From contig CADCNQ010000003.1 in the NCBI GenBank assembly GCA_902802815.1, positions 1 to 64,000 of the forward strand: 64,000 nucleotides of DNA, given 5' to 3'. The DNA comes from an uncultured Bacteroidales bacterium (GTDB taxonomy: Bacteria; Bacteroidota; Bacteroidia; Bacteroidales; Bacteroidaceae). The notes under the pieces are model-generated. The model did no database searches. It saw nothing but the letters and a program-made list of their open reading frames with translations, and had not been told where the DNA came from. The position numbers and the translations under genes are program-made. This document shows positions 38,336-47,707 of this stretch, piece by piece; position 1 is the stretch's first letter, and every line of letters begins with the position of its first letter.

Positions 38336-39190
38336 ATGGAAGAGATTCTGTACGATTACCATATGGCGATGGGATTGGCAGAGAGCGAAAGCGGTAATGT
38401 TGCCGACAATCGCTACATCAGGGTACATCAGGTGTTTGACAAACACAGGATAAGCGAGGCGGAGTTTGACAGCAGCATGGTCTATTGGTGTAAGCATTCT
38501 GAGACCCTGTATCTGATTATGCGGCGTGTCAGCGAGCGTCTTGACAGGAAGGCAGAGATATTGGGTGTCAATAGCGAGCAGCAGGTACATGATGCATATG
38601 CCGCATTGTCTCAGGATGGCGACACCGCGAATATATGGAAGGGCAGCACCTTCCGTCTGGTGCTGGGCACCACGCGCCAGAATGTCTTCCGCTTCATTAT
38701 TCCTGCAGACTCCACTTTCCGCGAGGGAGATACTTTCCTCTGGGTGTTCACACCCCAGTCGTTGTCGTCGAAGGCAAATCAGGATGTGTATGTGCAGTTC
38801 TCAGTTAAGTATGAGGGCGACACTGTGGCGGCAACCACGCGCACACTCTTCGACGACCGTCCTGTGGCAATAGAAATAGGTGAGAATTCGGTGCATGACA
38901 ATTTGCGTATTGTGCAGGTTTCCGGTTGTGTCTATATACCTCCTTCGGAGAAGGGACAGTTTGCATTGACAGCGCTCAGTCACATGGCTTTAGTGCGTTA
39001 TCATCATGAAAAGGAGATACCGGTTGTCGAGGACAGTACGGAAGTCATTGTGGAAGATAACGTCAATGTTGACACAGCGGAACATGTGCGTCTCGCTCCT
39101 CACGATGTGCGTGGTGGTGAGGCAAAGGAGCACAAAATACAAATTGTCAAGGAGAAAAACACCAAATGGGTGAGACGCAAGAGAAGATAG
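38336..39190 (+). CDS. DUF4296-family protein with damaged N-terminus
   Basis: The frame opens with a DUF4296-like block (EMEEILYDYHMAMG), and such proteins normally follow lspA and carry a lipoprotein signal. Here the only signal-like start, ATG at 38290 overlapping the lspA end, encodes MRGFSIRILLLAF and then runs in another frame to a stop at 38395-38397. The main frame has no lipobox cysteine and opens only after that point. Loss of about 15-25 codons plus a frame change would explain this, whether real or a sequence error. The ATG at 38336 is taken as the first usable start (284 aa). The C-terminal half is beta-rich, then charged. Function unknown. Confidence 0.7.
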   Translation: MEEILYDYHMAMGLAESESGNVADNRYIRVHQVFDKHRISEAEFDSSMVYWCKHSETLYLIMRRVSERLDRKAEILGVNSEQQVHDAYAALSQDGDTANIWKGSTFRLVLGTTRQNVFRFIIPADSTFREGDTFLWVFTPQSLSSKANQDVYVQFSVKYEGDTVAATTRTLFDDRPVAIEIGENSVHDNLRIVQVSGCVYIPPSEKGQFALTALSHMALVRYHHEKEIPVVEDSTEVIVEDNVNVDTAEHVRLAPHDVRGGEAKEHKIQIVKEKNTKWVRRKRR

Positions 39191-39342
39191 CCTTTCACCG
39201 TCTGCGTTTGGAAGACGGCACGTTGATAGAAGGACCTCTCGTGGTTGTCTACAAAGACGGGCTGATGATAAGGTATTACCCCTTGGTGCGTGAGGAGGCG
39301 GGAGTTATATGGCAAGGCGGCGTCGGAACTCCGCGCAGATAA
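39166..39342 (+). CDS. 58-aa conserved-looking small protein
   Basis: A 58-codon frame starts inside the end of the DUF4296 gene (25-bp overlap) and ends inside the 3' end of the opposite RNA methyltransferase gene. The product has a HRLRLEDGTLIEGP opening, VVVYKDGLMIRYYPL and EEAGVIWQGG. It reads as a compact beta-rich domain, and small proteins of this shape are familiar to me next to DUF4296 genes in Bacteroides. Its double overlap and good codon use support it. Function unknown. Confidence 0.65.
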   Translation: MGETQEKIAFHRLRLEDGTLIEGPLVVVYKDGLMIRYYPLVREEAGVIWQGGVGTPRR

Positions 39343-40012
39343 TACCCGTTGCCATTGCCACATTGAGAGATTCCGATGTCTCCCGATCGGACGGGTAGGG
39401 CGGAATGAAGAGCTTTTCCGTCACTTCCCGGGCTATGGATGCAGATATACCGTTTCCTTCGTTTCCCATGACTATTATTCCTGTGTCGGAAAGAGTCTTT
39501 TCATAGATGTTTTCTCCGTCCAGAAAGGTTCCGTAGATATTTTTTCCATATGACTTCGCTTCAGACAGCCAGGAGGCTAAATCCGTGTAATGCACTTTCA
39601 CTCGGGCAATTGCTCCCATAGTGGCTTGCACGGCCTTCGGAGCGAAAATGTCGGCGGTCTCATTTGTGCATACGATATTCTCAATGCCAAACCAGTCCGC
39701 CACTCTGACAATAGTGCCTAAGTTGCCGGGATCTTGTATGGTATCCAGTGCAAGAATCAGTTCGTCAGAATTTGGTGACGGCACCTGCCAGTGAGGTAGC
39801 CTGAATATTGCAATCGGGCCCTGTGGCGCTTGTTGTAACGAGGCTTTCTGGAGTTCGTCTTTCGTAAGGTCGTCGAATAGAGCCTCAAGCGTAAACGAAC
39901 TGCGCAGGTCTTCTATCAGCTTTGGTCCTTCCGCTACGAAAAGACCGGTAGCCTCACGTTCTTTCCGTCGTGCCAAAGAATGGATCTGTTTGATGCGGTT
40001 CTTACTTATCAT
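39305..40012 (-). CDS. TrmH/SpoU-family RNA 2'-O-methyltransferase
   Basis: The start at 40012 gives MISKNRIKQIHSLARRKERE, the usual N-terminus of Bacteroidales SpoU proteins, and a product of 235 aa. The N-terminal L30e-like substrate-binding domain is followed by a knotted SPOUT domain. Motif 1 is LDTIQDPGNLGTIVRVADW, motif 2 is IIVMGNEGNGIS, and motif 3 is ESLNVAMATGII. It transfers methyl from SAM to a ribose hydroxyl in rRNA or tRNA, but which nucleotide is not readable. It is divergent from tamL. Confidence 0.93.
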   Translation of the reverse strand: MISKNRIKQIHSLARRKEREATGLFVAEGPKLIEDLRSSFTLEALFDDLTKDELQKASLQQAPQGPIAIFRLPHWQVPSPNSDELILALDTIQDPGNLGTIVRVADWFGIENIVCTNETADIFAPKAVQATMGAIARVKVHYTDLASWLSEAKSYGKNIYGTFLDGENIYEKTLSDTGIIVMGNEGNGISASIAREVTEKLFIPPYPSDRETSESLNVAMATGIICAEFRRRLAI

Positions 40013-40016
40013 GACG

Positions 40017-40024
40017 CAAAAGTA
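40017..40024 (-). promoter_or_regulatory. -7 box of the SpoU gene
   Basis: TACTTTTG lies just upstream of the ATG on the minus strand. Its position would give an almost leaderless mRNA. No clear -33 is seen. Confidence 0.4.
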
Positions 40025-40088
40025 CGAAAAAAGTGTAGAGTAGCCGGTAGCATACGGGTGTTTTTTCAACAAATTGAAAAAAAAGTCA

Positions 40089-40096
40089 TATATTTG
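40089..40096 (+). promoter_or_regulatory. -7 box of tamL
   Basis: TATATTTG sits six bases before the tamL ATG, implying a very short leader. The -33 is not clear. Confidence 0.45.
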
Positions 40097-40101
40097 CATT
40101 T

Positions 40102-42330
40102 ATGATGCGTTTATGCGCCTTTTTCAGAACTTTGATATGCCTTCTGCTGGTGGCACTTGTCATTGTGTCCTGCTCTTCGGAGAAGTACCTTTCTGAGGGG
40201 GAATATCTTCTCGACCGCACGGAGGTGCATCCGTCATCTCTGGACGGCTATATACGTCAGCATCCCAACCAACGATGGTTTTCTGCGGTAAAGGTGCCTC
40301 TTGGCATCTGGCTTATGGCAGGAAAGAAAGAAGGTCGTTTCCGTAATATGATAAGGCGCATGGGAGAGGCTCCCGTAATATATGATTCGTTGCAGTCGGG
40401 ACGCAGTGCCCAGCAGATGCAGGATGCCGTAAGAGCGCAAGGTTATCTGCATGCGAAGTCATCCTACAGCGAGCGCACGAAACGTCATAAGATGAGGGTG
40501 CGCTTTGATGTCGACTACGGACCGCGATACAGTATTCGCGACCTCTCCACGGAGGTGAGGGATAGCGATCTTCTGTGTTTGATAGAGCCGCTGATGAGTG
40601 AGACGCTGTTGTACGAGGGTATGCCTTTTGATGCGAATATTCTGGATGATGAGCGTCGTCGTATTGCATCAAAACTGAATTCCGTAGGTTACTATCATTT
40701 CAACAAGGATCATATTTCTTTCCTGGCGGATACCACCTTGGGTAATCATCAGGTGGCAGTCACAATGGTGATATTGCCTTTCTCACAGCATGGCGACACC
40801 ATCACTTGTCATAAGATTTACCTTTGGGGTGAAACGACATTTAAATTTGACACCACAGCCCGTCATCCTCTCCATCTGCGTGAGAAAGTGTTGCGAGGCA
40901 CCGTAGCGATGAAGCCAGGCACTCTCTATAGCGAGCGCGATGTTCAGAATACATATGGCCGTCTCATTCGCCTGGGTGCATTGGCAGCCAGCAACATACA
41001 GTTGGAGGAGCGTGATTCCAACAAAATCTATCCGCATATTACTCTCACACCGGCCCGCTTAAATACGGTGAAATTCGGACTGGACGGCACAAACTCTTCC
41101 GGCGACTTAGGAGTTGCGGCAGAGGTGACGTATCAGAACCGTAATATCTTTCACGGTTCGGAGTTGCTCACTATCAAGGCGCGCGGAGCATTCGAGGCTA
41201 TCAGGCAGCTCAAGGGGTACGACCGTCAGAATTTCATTGAATACTCTTTTGAGGCTTCGCTGACGTTTCCCAATTTCATGTTTCCCGGCTTGAATAAATG
41301 GTTCCACAGTCATATTCAGGCCACATCTGAGGTGTCGTTGAAATTCGACTCGCAGGACCGTCCCGAGTTCCACCGGCGTGTTGTCACGGGTGCGTTGCGC
41401 TACAGATGGGGACGTTATAACGGCAAGCACCAGTACCGCTGGGACCTCCTGGGGCTCAACTATGTCTACATGCCTTGGATATCGGATACATTTCGTAGGA
41501 CCTATCTTGACAATCCTACTTCCAGAAATGCGATTCTCCGTTATAACTACGAGAACCTTTTCATTATGAACTGGGCGTTTACGTTCAATTACTCGAGTGT
41601 CCATGCCATAGGGGCGATGGGTATATACGGTAAGGATGGGTTTACTACCCGTGTCTCGTTGGAGACGGCAGGTAATCTTCTTCATGGATTGTGCAGCGCG
41701 TTCTCCAGTTCCAGGAACAGTGACGGCCAGCGTACCCTCCTCGGCATAGCCTACGCGCAATATGCGAAGGTGGATCTGGATATTACCCGCAGCGTACGGC
41801 TTTCCGAGGGTCATTCTTTTGCCTTCCATGCCGGACTTGGTCTTGCGTATCCTTATGGCAATGCCAATATCCTGCCGTACGAGAAGCGCTATTTCTCGGG
41901 TGGCGCAAATTCCGTGCGTGGATGGAGTGTTCGCGAACTGGGCCCCGGGCGTTTTCGCGGTACAGACGGTCGTATCGACTTTATAAACCAGACAGGTGAC
42001 ATAAAGCTGGACCTTAATGTCGAGTACCGTGCGCACCTGTTCTGGAAAATGGACGGAGCTCTCTTTCTGGATGCCGGTAATATATGGACGTTTCGCGATT
42101 ACGATGATCAGCCGGGCGGACAGTTTTCCTTCAGCCGTTTCTGGAGGGAGATTGCCGTGTCATACGGTATGGGCATACGCTTCAACTTCAACTATTTCCT
42201 GCTTCGTCTGGATGCCGGCATGAAGGCAATCAATCCGGCTTTCGAAGACACAAGGAGACACTATCCTCTGGTATATCCCAAATTCTCCAGGGACTTCACA
42301 TTCCATTTTGCGGTGGGTCTCCCGTTCTAA
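40102..42330 (+). CDS. TamL-type BamA/TamA-family outer membrane lipoprotein
   Basis: The 742-aa protein is an Omp85 member that, unlike TamA, carries a lipoprotein signal with cysteine at residue 24 (IVSCSSEKYL), the feature of Bacteroidete TamL. The motif YLSEGEYLLDRTEV opens the mature part. POTRA-like repeats run to about residue 330, and a 16-strand barrel follows, with the lid-lock motif in FSGGANSVRGW and a terminal phenylalanine (FHFAVGLPF). TamL is thought to help insert outer membrane proteins. The pairing with an upstream SpoU gene is common in the order. Confidence 0.92.
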   Translation: MMRLCAFFRTLICLLLVALVIVSCSSEKYLSEGEYLLDRTEVHPSSLDGYIRQHPNQRWFSAVKVPLGIWLMAGKKEGRFRNMIRRMGEAPVIYDSLQSGRSAQQMQDAVRAQGYLHAKSSYSERTKRHKMRVRFDVDYGPRYSIRDLSTEVRDSDLLCLIEPLMSETLLYEGMPFDANILDDERRRIASKLNSVGYYHFNKDHISFLADTTLGNHQVAVTMVILPFSQHGDTITCHKIYLWGETTFKFDTTARHPLHLREKVLRGTVAMKPGTLYSERDVQNTYGRLIRLGALAASNIQLEERDSNKIYPHITLTPARLNTVKFGLDGTNSSGDLGVAAEVTYQNRNIFHGSELLTIKARGAFEAIRQLKGYDRQNFIEYSFEASLTFPNFMFPGLNKWFHSHIQATSEVSLKFDSQDRPEFHRRVVTGALRYRWGRYNGKHQYRWDLLGLNYVYMPWISDTFRRTYLDNPTSRNAILRYNYENLFIMNWAFTFNYSSVHAIGAMGIYGKDGFTTRVSLETAGNLLHGLCSAFSSSRNSDGQRTLLGIAYAQYAKVDLDITRSVRLSEGHSFAFHAGLGLAYPYGNANILPYEKRYFSGGANSVRGWSVRELGPGRFRGTDGRIDFINQTGDIKLDLNVEYRAHLFWKMDGALFLDAGNIWTFRDYDDQPGGQFSFSRFWREIAVSYGMGIRFNFNYFLLRLDAGMKAINPAFEDTRRHYPLVYPKFSRDFTFHFAVGLPF

Positions 42331-42355
42331 TCATTGAGTTAAAACAAAAAAATAT

Positions 42356-43153
42356 ATGCAGTTTATTTCATTTAGTTCAGGCTCCAGCGGCAACTGCTAT
42401 CTGCTCAAGACAGAGCATAACATGCTCCTCCTTGACGCAGGTCTGAGTCCCCGCAAGGTGAAGCAGTACCTAAGTGACTATGGGCTCTCGCTGTCGGATG
42501 CCGATGCCATTCTGATTACCCACGACCACACGGACCATATCAAGGGTGCAGGATTAATGTCGGAGGAGTATCAGTTGCCGGTCTACGCCACAGAGGCCGT
42601 TCATGAGGGTATGTGCCGCAACTATTGTATGTCTCACAAAGTGCCGGTGCCCCTGCGCCGCTTTGTCCGCAAGGATACGACATTTGAATTGGGTGACTTC
42701 AGGATAACGCCGTTCGATGTGCCCCACGACAGCAGCGACTGTGTCGGCTATCTCATCGAGGCGGACGGTGTGGCTTTCTGCATCATCACGGATGCCGGTC
42801 ATGTCACAGATGTCATACGTCAGTTTGTGGCTCGTGCCAACTATCTTGTGCTGGAGGCCAATCATGATGTGGATATGCTCAATATGGGCCCTTATCCCGC
42901 TCATCTCAAGGGACGCATAAAAGGGGACAGGGGGCACCTCTCCAACGAGGCCGGTGCCCGTCTGGTGGCCGAACATGCCACCACGGGGTTGCGGCATCTC
43001 TGGCTCTGTCATCTTTCCGAGGAGAATAATCATCCGGAACTCGTACGTAAGACCTACGAAAAGGTATTCTCGGAATACGGTATTAAAGTCGGTTTGGACT
43101 TTTCTCTTACTGTATTGAGGCGTCTTGTGCCTTCAGAAATGTACAATTTATGA
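42356..43153 (+). CDS. MBL-fold metallohydrolase, YycJ/WalJ type
   Basis: The 265-aa product has the metallo-beta-lactamase metal motif THDHTDH near residues 59-65, a downstream PHDSSD histidine, DAGH, and a late LCHLSEENN histidine. The SSGSSGNCYLL start is characteristic of the YycJ/WalJ subfamily, which includes 5'-3' exonucleases tied to DNA repair and cell-wall signalling in other phyla. No WalRK-like genes are nearby, so the role here is inferred from family only. Confidence 0.9.
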   Translation: MQFISFSSGSSGNCYLLKTEHNMLLLDAGLSPRKVKQYLSDYGLSLSDADAILITHDHTDHIKGAGLMSEEYQLPVYATEAVHEGMCRNYCMSHKVPVPLRRFVRKDTTFELGDFRITPFDVPHDSSDCVGYLIEADGVAFCIITDAGHVTDVIRQFVARANYLVLEANHDVDMLNMGPYPAHLKGRIKGDRGHLSNEAGARLVAEHATTGLRHLWLCHLSEENNHPELVRKTYEKVFSEYGIKVGLDFSLTVLRRLVPSEMYNL

Positions 43154-43180
43154 GAAAAATGAAAAAAAGTAAACGAAAAG

Positions 43181-43212
43181 TTTGGCCAATTGCGAAAAAT
43201 GCCATACCTTTG
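43181..43212 (+). promoter_or_regulatory. tRNA-Lys promoter
   Basis: TTTG (43181-43184), 20 bases, TACCTTTG (43205-43212) is a textbook Bacteroidete promoter about 35 bp before the tRNA. Confidence 0.85.
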
Positions 43213-43247
43213 CACCCGCAAATGAGGGGATAGATGCCCCGAGCAAT

Positions 43248-43320
43248 GCGTCCTTAGCTCAGTTGGTAGAGCAATTGACTCTTAATCAATGGGTCCAGGG
43301 TTCGAGCCCCTGAGGGCGTA
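43248..43320 (+). tRNA. tRNA-Lys (anticodon CTT)
   Basis: A complete cloverleaf of 73 nt is visible. The 7-bp acceptor (gcgtcct with agggcgt) has two G-U pairs. The D arm is gctcagttggtagagc, and the anticodon stem attga/tcaat has CTT at 43281-43283. The T arm is caggg/ccctg with a ttcgagc loop, and the discriminator is A as expected for lysine. CCA is not encoded. It reads codon AAG. Confidence 0.97.
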
Positions 43321-43325
43321 CGAAA

Positions 43326-43357
43326 AAGAGGATGGCCCGCAAGGTCGTCCTTTTTTT
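43326..43357 (+). terminator. terminator after tRNA-Lys
   Basis: A 9-bp stem with two wobble pairs (43329-43337 with 43343-43351), a 5-base loop and seven Ts lies right after the tRNA and 30 bp before the aspS ATG. It may attenuate read-through into aspS. Confidence 0.75.
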
Positions 43358-43387
43358 GTTGGTAGAAGAAACATATATATAAATAAT

Positions 43388-45181
43388 ATGTATAGAACTA
43401 AAACCTGCGGAGAACTCCGCATGACAAACGTAGGTGAGCAGGTCACCTTGTCGGGTTGGGTGCAGAGCATTCACAATCTGGGTGCGCTGTCCTTTGTCGA
43501 TTTGCGCGACCGCTATGGCATCACCCAGTTGGCTTTCAACGAAGATGCCAGTGAGGAACTCAAGTCCAAGGCTGCTTCTCTGGGTCGTGAGTATGTGATT
43601 CAGGCCAAGGGTACGGTGGCAGAGAGATATTCCAAGAATAAGAATATCCCTACCGGCGACATTGAGATTATCGTTTCCGAGTTGAATATCATCAACGCCT
43701 CTCTTACTCCTCCTTTCACCATCGAGGAGAACAGCGACGGTGGCGACGACCTTCGTATGAAGTACCGTTATCTGGATTTGCGCCGTCCAGTGGTGCGCCA
43801 GAATCTGGAACTGCGCCACAAGATGGCTTTCGAGGTGCGCCGCTATCTTGACGAGCAGGGTTTCATCGAGATAGAGACTCCCATTCTTGTTAACTCCACT
43901 CCGGAGGGTGCCCGCGACTTTGTGGTGCCTTCCCGCATGAATCCCGGTCAGTTCTATGCATTGCCCCAGTCTCCCCAGACGCTCAAGCAGCTTCTCATGG
44001 TGGCCGGTATGGACAGATATTTCCAGATTGTGAAGTGTTTCCGCGATGAGGATTTGCGTGCCGACCGTCAGCCCGAGTTCACACAGATTGACTGTGAGAT
44101 GTCGTTCGTGGAGCAGGAGGATATACTTCAGATGTTCGAGGGCATGAGCCGTCATCTCTTCAAGACCATCAAGGGCATCGACCTTCCTGCGCTTCCCCGC
44201 ATGACTTGGGCAGATGCTATGAAATACTACGGCAGTGACAAGCCTGATACGCGTTTCGCCATGCCTATCGTCGAACTCAAGACTTCCGAGGTGGACAATG
44301 CCTCTCATGAGATTGTTCCCACATTGTTTCCGGAAGGTTTCCAAGTGTTCGACGGCGCACGCTATATCGGAGCCCTCTGTTGCGAGGGTCAGGCTGTGCT
44401 CACCCGCAAGCAGATTGATGAGCTCACCGAGTTTGTGAAGCGTCCCCAGGTCGGAGCCAAGGGTATGGTATATGCCCGCGTCAACGAAGACGGCAGTGTG
44501 AAGTCAAGTGTGGATAAGTTCTACGGCCCCGACACTTTGGCCGCCCTCAGGGACAGGATGCAGGCCAAGGCCGGCGACCTGATTCTCATTCTCTCCGGCG
44601 ACGATGCCATGAAGGTGCGCAAGCAGCTTTGTGAGTTGCGCCTTGAGATAGGTTCCCGCATGGGTCTGCGCGACAAGAACAAATACAGCTGCCTGTGGGT
44701 TATCGACTTCCCGATGTACGAGTGGAGCGACGAGGAGCAGCGTCTGATGGCTATGCACCATCCGTTCACGTCTCCCAAGCCTGAGGACATACCTCTTCTC
44801 GACACGAATCCTGCTGCCGTGCGTGCCAATGCCTACGACATGGTCATCAACGGTGTCGAGGTGGGCGGCGGTTCCATCCGTATCCACGATGCTCAGCTAC
44901 AGCAGAAGATATTCGAGATTCTCGGTTTCACTCCCGAGCAGGCGCAGGCCAAGTTCGGCTTCCTCATGAATGCCTTCAAATACGGTGCACCCCCTCACGG
45001 AGGTCTGGCCTACGGTCTCGACCGCTTTGTGTCTCTCTTCGCCGGTTTGGACAGCATACGCGACTGCATTGCATTCCCCAAGAATAATTCCGGCCGCGAT
45101 GTCATGCTCGATGCTCCCGGTGTGATAGACCAGTCGCAACTCGACGAGCTTTGCCTTTCCGTTGTCAGGAAGGCGGAGTAG
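43388..45181 (+). CDS. aspS: aspartate--tRNA ligase
   Basis: The ATG at 43388 gives [11 protein letters not shown], the standard Bacteroidales start. The frame stays open upstream into the tRNA but that part is not coding. The 597-aa class II enzyme has the OB-fold anticodon domain ([20 protein letters not shown]) and the motif [15 protein letters not shown] with Ala replaced by the local variant YALPQ. Motif 2 is [18 protein letters not shown], an inserted GAD domain lies in the middle, and motif 3 is GGLAYGLDR. It charges tRNA-Asp, perhaps also tRNA-Asn in some relatives. Confidence 0.97.
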   Translation: MYRTKTCGELRMTNVGEQVTLSGWVQSIHNLGALSFVDLRDRYGITQLAFNEDASEELKSKAASLGREYVIQAKGTVAERYSKNKNIPTGDIEIIVSELNIINASLTPPFTIEENSDGGDDLRMKYRYLDLRRPVVRQNLELRHKMAFEVRRYLDEQGFIEIETPILVNSTPEGARDFVVPSRMNPGQFYALPQSPQTLKQLLMVAGMDRYFQIVKCFRDEDLRADRQPEFTQIDCEMSFVEQEDILQMFEGMSRHLFKTIKGIDLPALPRMTWADAMKYYGSDKPDTRFAMPIVELKTSEVDNASHEIVPTLFPEGFQVFDGARYIGALCCEGQAVLTRKQIDELTEFVKRPQVGAKGMVYARVNEDGSVKSSVDKFYGPDTLAALRDRMQAKAGDLILILSGDDAMKVRKQLCELRLEIGSRMGLRDKNKYSCLWVIDFPMYEWSDEEQRLMAMHHPFTSPKPEDIPLLDTNPAAVRANAYDMVINGVEVGGGSIRIHDAQLQQKIFEILGFTPEQAQAKFGFLMNAFKYGAPPHGGLAYGLDRFVSLFAGLDSIRDCIAFPKNNSGRDVMLDAPGVIDQSQLDELCLSVVRKAE

Positions 45182-45203
45182 GGGACAGGGAAGACAAATA
45201 AAA

Positions 45204-45233
45204 AAGGGCGCTCGTATGAGTGCCCTTCTTTTT
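45204..45233. terminator. bidirectional terminator between aspS and HU
   Basis: A 10-bp stem with one wobble (45204-45213 with 45218-45227) has a gtat loop. It has Ts on the right for aspS and As on the left that act as a T-run for the minus-strand HU gene. Confidence 0.88.
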
Positions 45234-45253
45234 TCTTGAATGCTTGCGCGCCA

Positions 45254-45529
45254 TTACTTCTTCAGCATTTCAGCGAAGTCTTTGCAGGGTTTGAATGCCG
45301 GCAGATCGTGAGCGGGCACAATGATGGTCTGGTTTCTGGAGATGTTGCGGGCGGTCTTCTGAGCGCGGTGCTTCAAGATGAAGCTTCCGAACCCACGCAG
45401 ATAGATGCACTCACCTTTGCTCATAGTGTCCTTCATCACAGACATCATGGCCTCGATGGTAGCTGTTGCGCTTGCGGTGTCCACACCTGTGCGGTTGCAG
45501 ATTTCCTTAATTAATTCAAGCTTTGTCAT
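45254..45529 (-). CDS. hup: HU-family DNA-binding protein
   Basis: This 91-aa protein is a normal-size HU/IHF histone-like dimer subunit. It starts MTKLELIKEICNRTGVD. It has the signature block LRGFGSFILKHRAQKTARN, where the beta arm meets DNA, and an arm-tip region ISRNQTIIVPAHDLPAF. It compacts and bends DNA. It has its own strong promoter and converges on aspS. Confidence 0.95.
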   Translation of the reverse strand: MTKLELIKEICNRTGVDTASATATIEAMMSVMKDTMSKGECIYLRGFGSFILKHRAQKTARNISRNQTIIVPAHDLPAFKPCKDFAEMLKK

Positions 45530-45572
45530 ACTTTTTTCGCTTTACGGTTAGTTTTTTTCTTAATAACTGACA

Positions 45573-45605
45573 CAAAGATAGTAAAAAAACTTTTATAAGA
45601 ACAAA
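45573..45605 (-). promoter_or_regulatory. HU gene promoter
   Basis: On the minus strand TTTG (45602-45605), 21 bases, then TATCTTTG (45573-45580). The predicted leader is about 35-40 nt. Confidence 0.8.
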
Positions 45606-45682
45606 GCAAAATGCTTAAAAATCCCGTTTTTTGTGCGTTTTTTTTGTTTTTACACGATTTATAGCCGTTTTTTGTCGTAATT

Positions 45683-47602
45683 TTACTCTAAATCCCTGAG
45701 CCAAGCGTCTTCAGAGGCATCTGTAGGCATGCGCCAGTCTCCACGCGGTGAGAGACTTACCGAACCCACCTTTGGTCCGTCGGGCAGACAGCTCCTCTTG
45801 AACTGCTGCCGGAAGAACCGTCTGCAGAATGTCTTAAGCCAGTGTGTTATGGTTTCTTCATCGTAGATGCCCTCAAAGGCCTTCATTGCCATCATCTTTA
45901 TTTTTGCGGGCCGGAATCCCCAGCGCAGCAGATAGTAGAGGGTGAAGTCGTGCAGTTCGTAGGGGCCCACGAGGTCTTCCGTCTTCTGTGTTATGTTGCC
46001 TTTCTCGTCGGCGGGAATCAGTTCGGGCGATATGGGTGTGTCCACGATGTCCAGCAGCGTGGCCTTGGCCTCCAGGTCGTCGCTATGCTCTGCCACCCAG
46101 CGCACGAGATGCTTCACCAGCGTCTTGGGCACGGAGGCGTTCACGCCGTACATCGACATATGGTCGCCGTTGTAGGTGGCCCAGCCCAGTGCCAGTTCGG
46201 AGAGGTCGCCTGTACCCACCACGAGGCCTCCCGTCTGGTTTGCCACATCCATCAGTATCTGGGTGCGCTCGCGCGCCTGCGAATTCTCATAGGTCACGTC
46301 GTGTTTGGCTATGTCGTGGGAGATATCCCTGAAGTGCTGTTCGCAGGCTGCTTTGATGCTGATTTCCCGTATGGTGATGCCCAGCTGCTTCATCAGGTCC
46401 ATTGCGTTGTGGTAGGTGCGGTCAGTGGTGCCGAAGCCGGGCATTGTGATGCCGATGATACCTTTGCGGTCGAGCCCCAGCAGGTCGAATGTCCTCACGG
46501 TGACGAGCAGTGCCAGCGTGGAGTCGAGTCCGCCCGAGATGCCCACAATGGCCGTCTGGGCATGCGTGTGTCGCATGCGTTTGGCCAGTCCCTGTGTCTG
46601 TATGGAGAATATTTCCTCGCAGCGCTCGTCCAGTTCCGCTCCCTGCGGCACGAAGGGGTGGGGGCATATGCTTCTTGTCAGCGAGAAGTCGCCGGGTTCC
46701 GTGTGGAGCACCACGCGCTTAGTCCCCTCTGCCGTCTCTTTTGCGGCGCAGGTGGCAAAGGTGGTGTTCTGGCGGCGTTCGTTGCGCAGCCGTTCGATGT
46801 CTATCTCCGTGATGACGAGTTGCTCCTCCAGACTGTTGTGCCTGCCCTCGGCAATGATGCTGCCGTTCTCGGCCACCAGCACCTTGCTGCCGAACACCAC
46901 GTCCTGTGTGCTCTCGCCGAACCCGGCTCCCACATACACATAGCCTGATATGGTGCTTGCGCTCTGCTGCTGCACGAGTTGCTTCACGTAGCGGTATTTG
47001 CCTACGCATTCGTTGTCGGCCGACAGGTTGAGTATCACTTCGGCCCCTTCCAGTGCCAGACGGCACGACGGCGGCACGGGAGCCCACAGGTCCTCGCAGA
47101 TCTCGATGCCGAACGTCATCGACGATGTCTCAAAGACCCATGCCCGCTGCAGCTCAATCTGCTGTCCGCCGAGCCATATTGCTGTGCCGGGGGTAATGTC
47201 TGCGGAGGAGATGAACCAGCGTTTCTCGTAGAACTCCTTGTAGTTGGGCAGGAAGGTCTTTGCCACCACGGCTTCTATGCGTCCGTGCTGCATCACCACA
47301 GCGGCGTTTATCAGTCCGCCCTTCACCTGCACGGGCATTCCCACCACGATGATGATGTCCAGTCCGTGGCTGAATTCCTGCAGTTTGGACAGCGCGCGTT
47401 CAGTTTCCTCCAGCAGTGTCTGCTGGTGGAAGAGATCCTGGCAGGTGTATCCCGTCAGCGACAGTTCGGGGAAGACGATAACTTCTGCGCCCTTGCCTTC
47501 GGCCTGCACCGTGAGGGCTTCGATGCGCTCCACATTCCATTCCGGGCTTGCCACCCTCACTTCGGGCACGGCAGCGGCAATCTTTACAAATCCGTAGTTC
47601 AT
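45683..47602 (-). CDS. nadE: glutamine-dependent NAD+ synthetase
   Basis: The start at 47602 gives MNYGFVKIAAAVPEV and 639 aa. The N-terminal nitrilase-type glutaminase has the Glu-Lys-Cys triad in VFPELSLTGYT, KTFLPNYKEF and FGIEICEDLW. It supplies ammonia to the C-terminal synthetase, whose ATP-pyrophosphatase loop is GISGGLDSTLAL. The enzyme amidates nicotinate adenine dinucleotide to NAD+. The last residues are rich in Asp/Glu and end WLRDLE. It is monocistronic and divergent from the Clp gene. Confidence 0.96.
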   Translation of the reverse strand: MNYGFVKIAAAVPEVRVASPEWNVERIEALTVQAEGKGAEVIVFPELSLTGYTCQDLFHQQTLLEETERALSKLQEFSHGLDIIIVVGMPVQVKGGLINAAVVMQHGRIEAVVAKTFLPNYKEFYEKRWFISSADITPGTAIWLGGQQIELQRAWVFETSSMTFGIEICEDLWAPVPPSCRLALEGAEVILNLSADNECVGKYRYVKQLVQQQSASTISGYVYVGAGFGESTQDVVFGSKVLVAENGSIIAEGRHNSLEEQLVITEIDIERLRNERRQNTTFATCAAKETAEGTKRVVLHTEPGDFSLTRSICPHPFVPQGAELDERCEEIFSIQTQGLAKRMRHTHAQTAIVGISGGLDSTLALLVTVRTFDLLGLDRKGIIGITMPGFGTTDRTYHNAMDLMKQLGITIREISIKAACEQHFRDISHDIAKHDVTYENSQARERTQILMDVANQTGGLVVGTGDLSELALGWATYNGDHMSMYGVNASVPKTLVKHLVRWVAEHSDDLEAKATLLDIVDTPISPELIPADEKGNITQKTEDLVGPYELHDFTLYYLLRWGFRPAKIKMMAMKAFEGIYDEETITHWLKTFCRRFFRQQFKRSCLPDGPKVGSVSLSPRGDWRMPTDASEDAWLRDLE

Positions 47603-47623
47603 ACGTGCGATATTTATTATGTG

Positions 47624-47631
47624 CAAATATA
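47624..47631 (-). promoter_or_regulatory. -7 box of nadE
   Basis: TATATTTG on the minus strand about 22 bp before the nadE ATG. The -33 is weak. Confidence 0.5.
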
Positions 47632-47707
47632 CGACTTTTTCCTGAAAGTGTGCATTTCTTGGCACGTATTTTGCATTATACAAAGTGAATAAGGCACAGA
47701 AAAGCCC

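Noticed and set aside
43289..43387. N-terminal extension of aspS through the tRNA and terminator
   Set aside because: The extra residues come from tRNA and terminator sequence. AspRS family starts fit the ATG at 43388.
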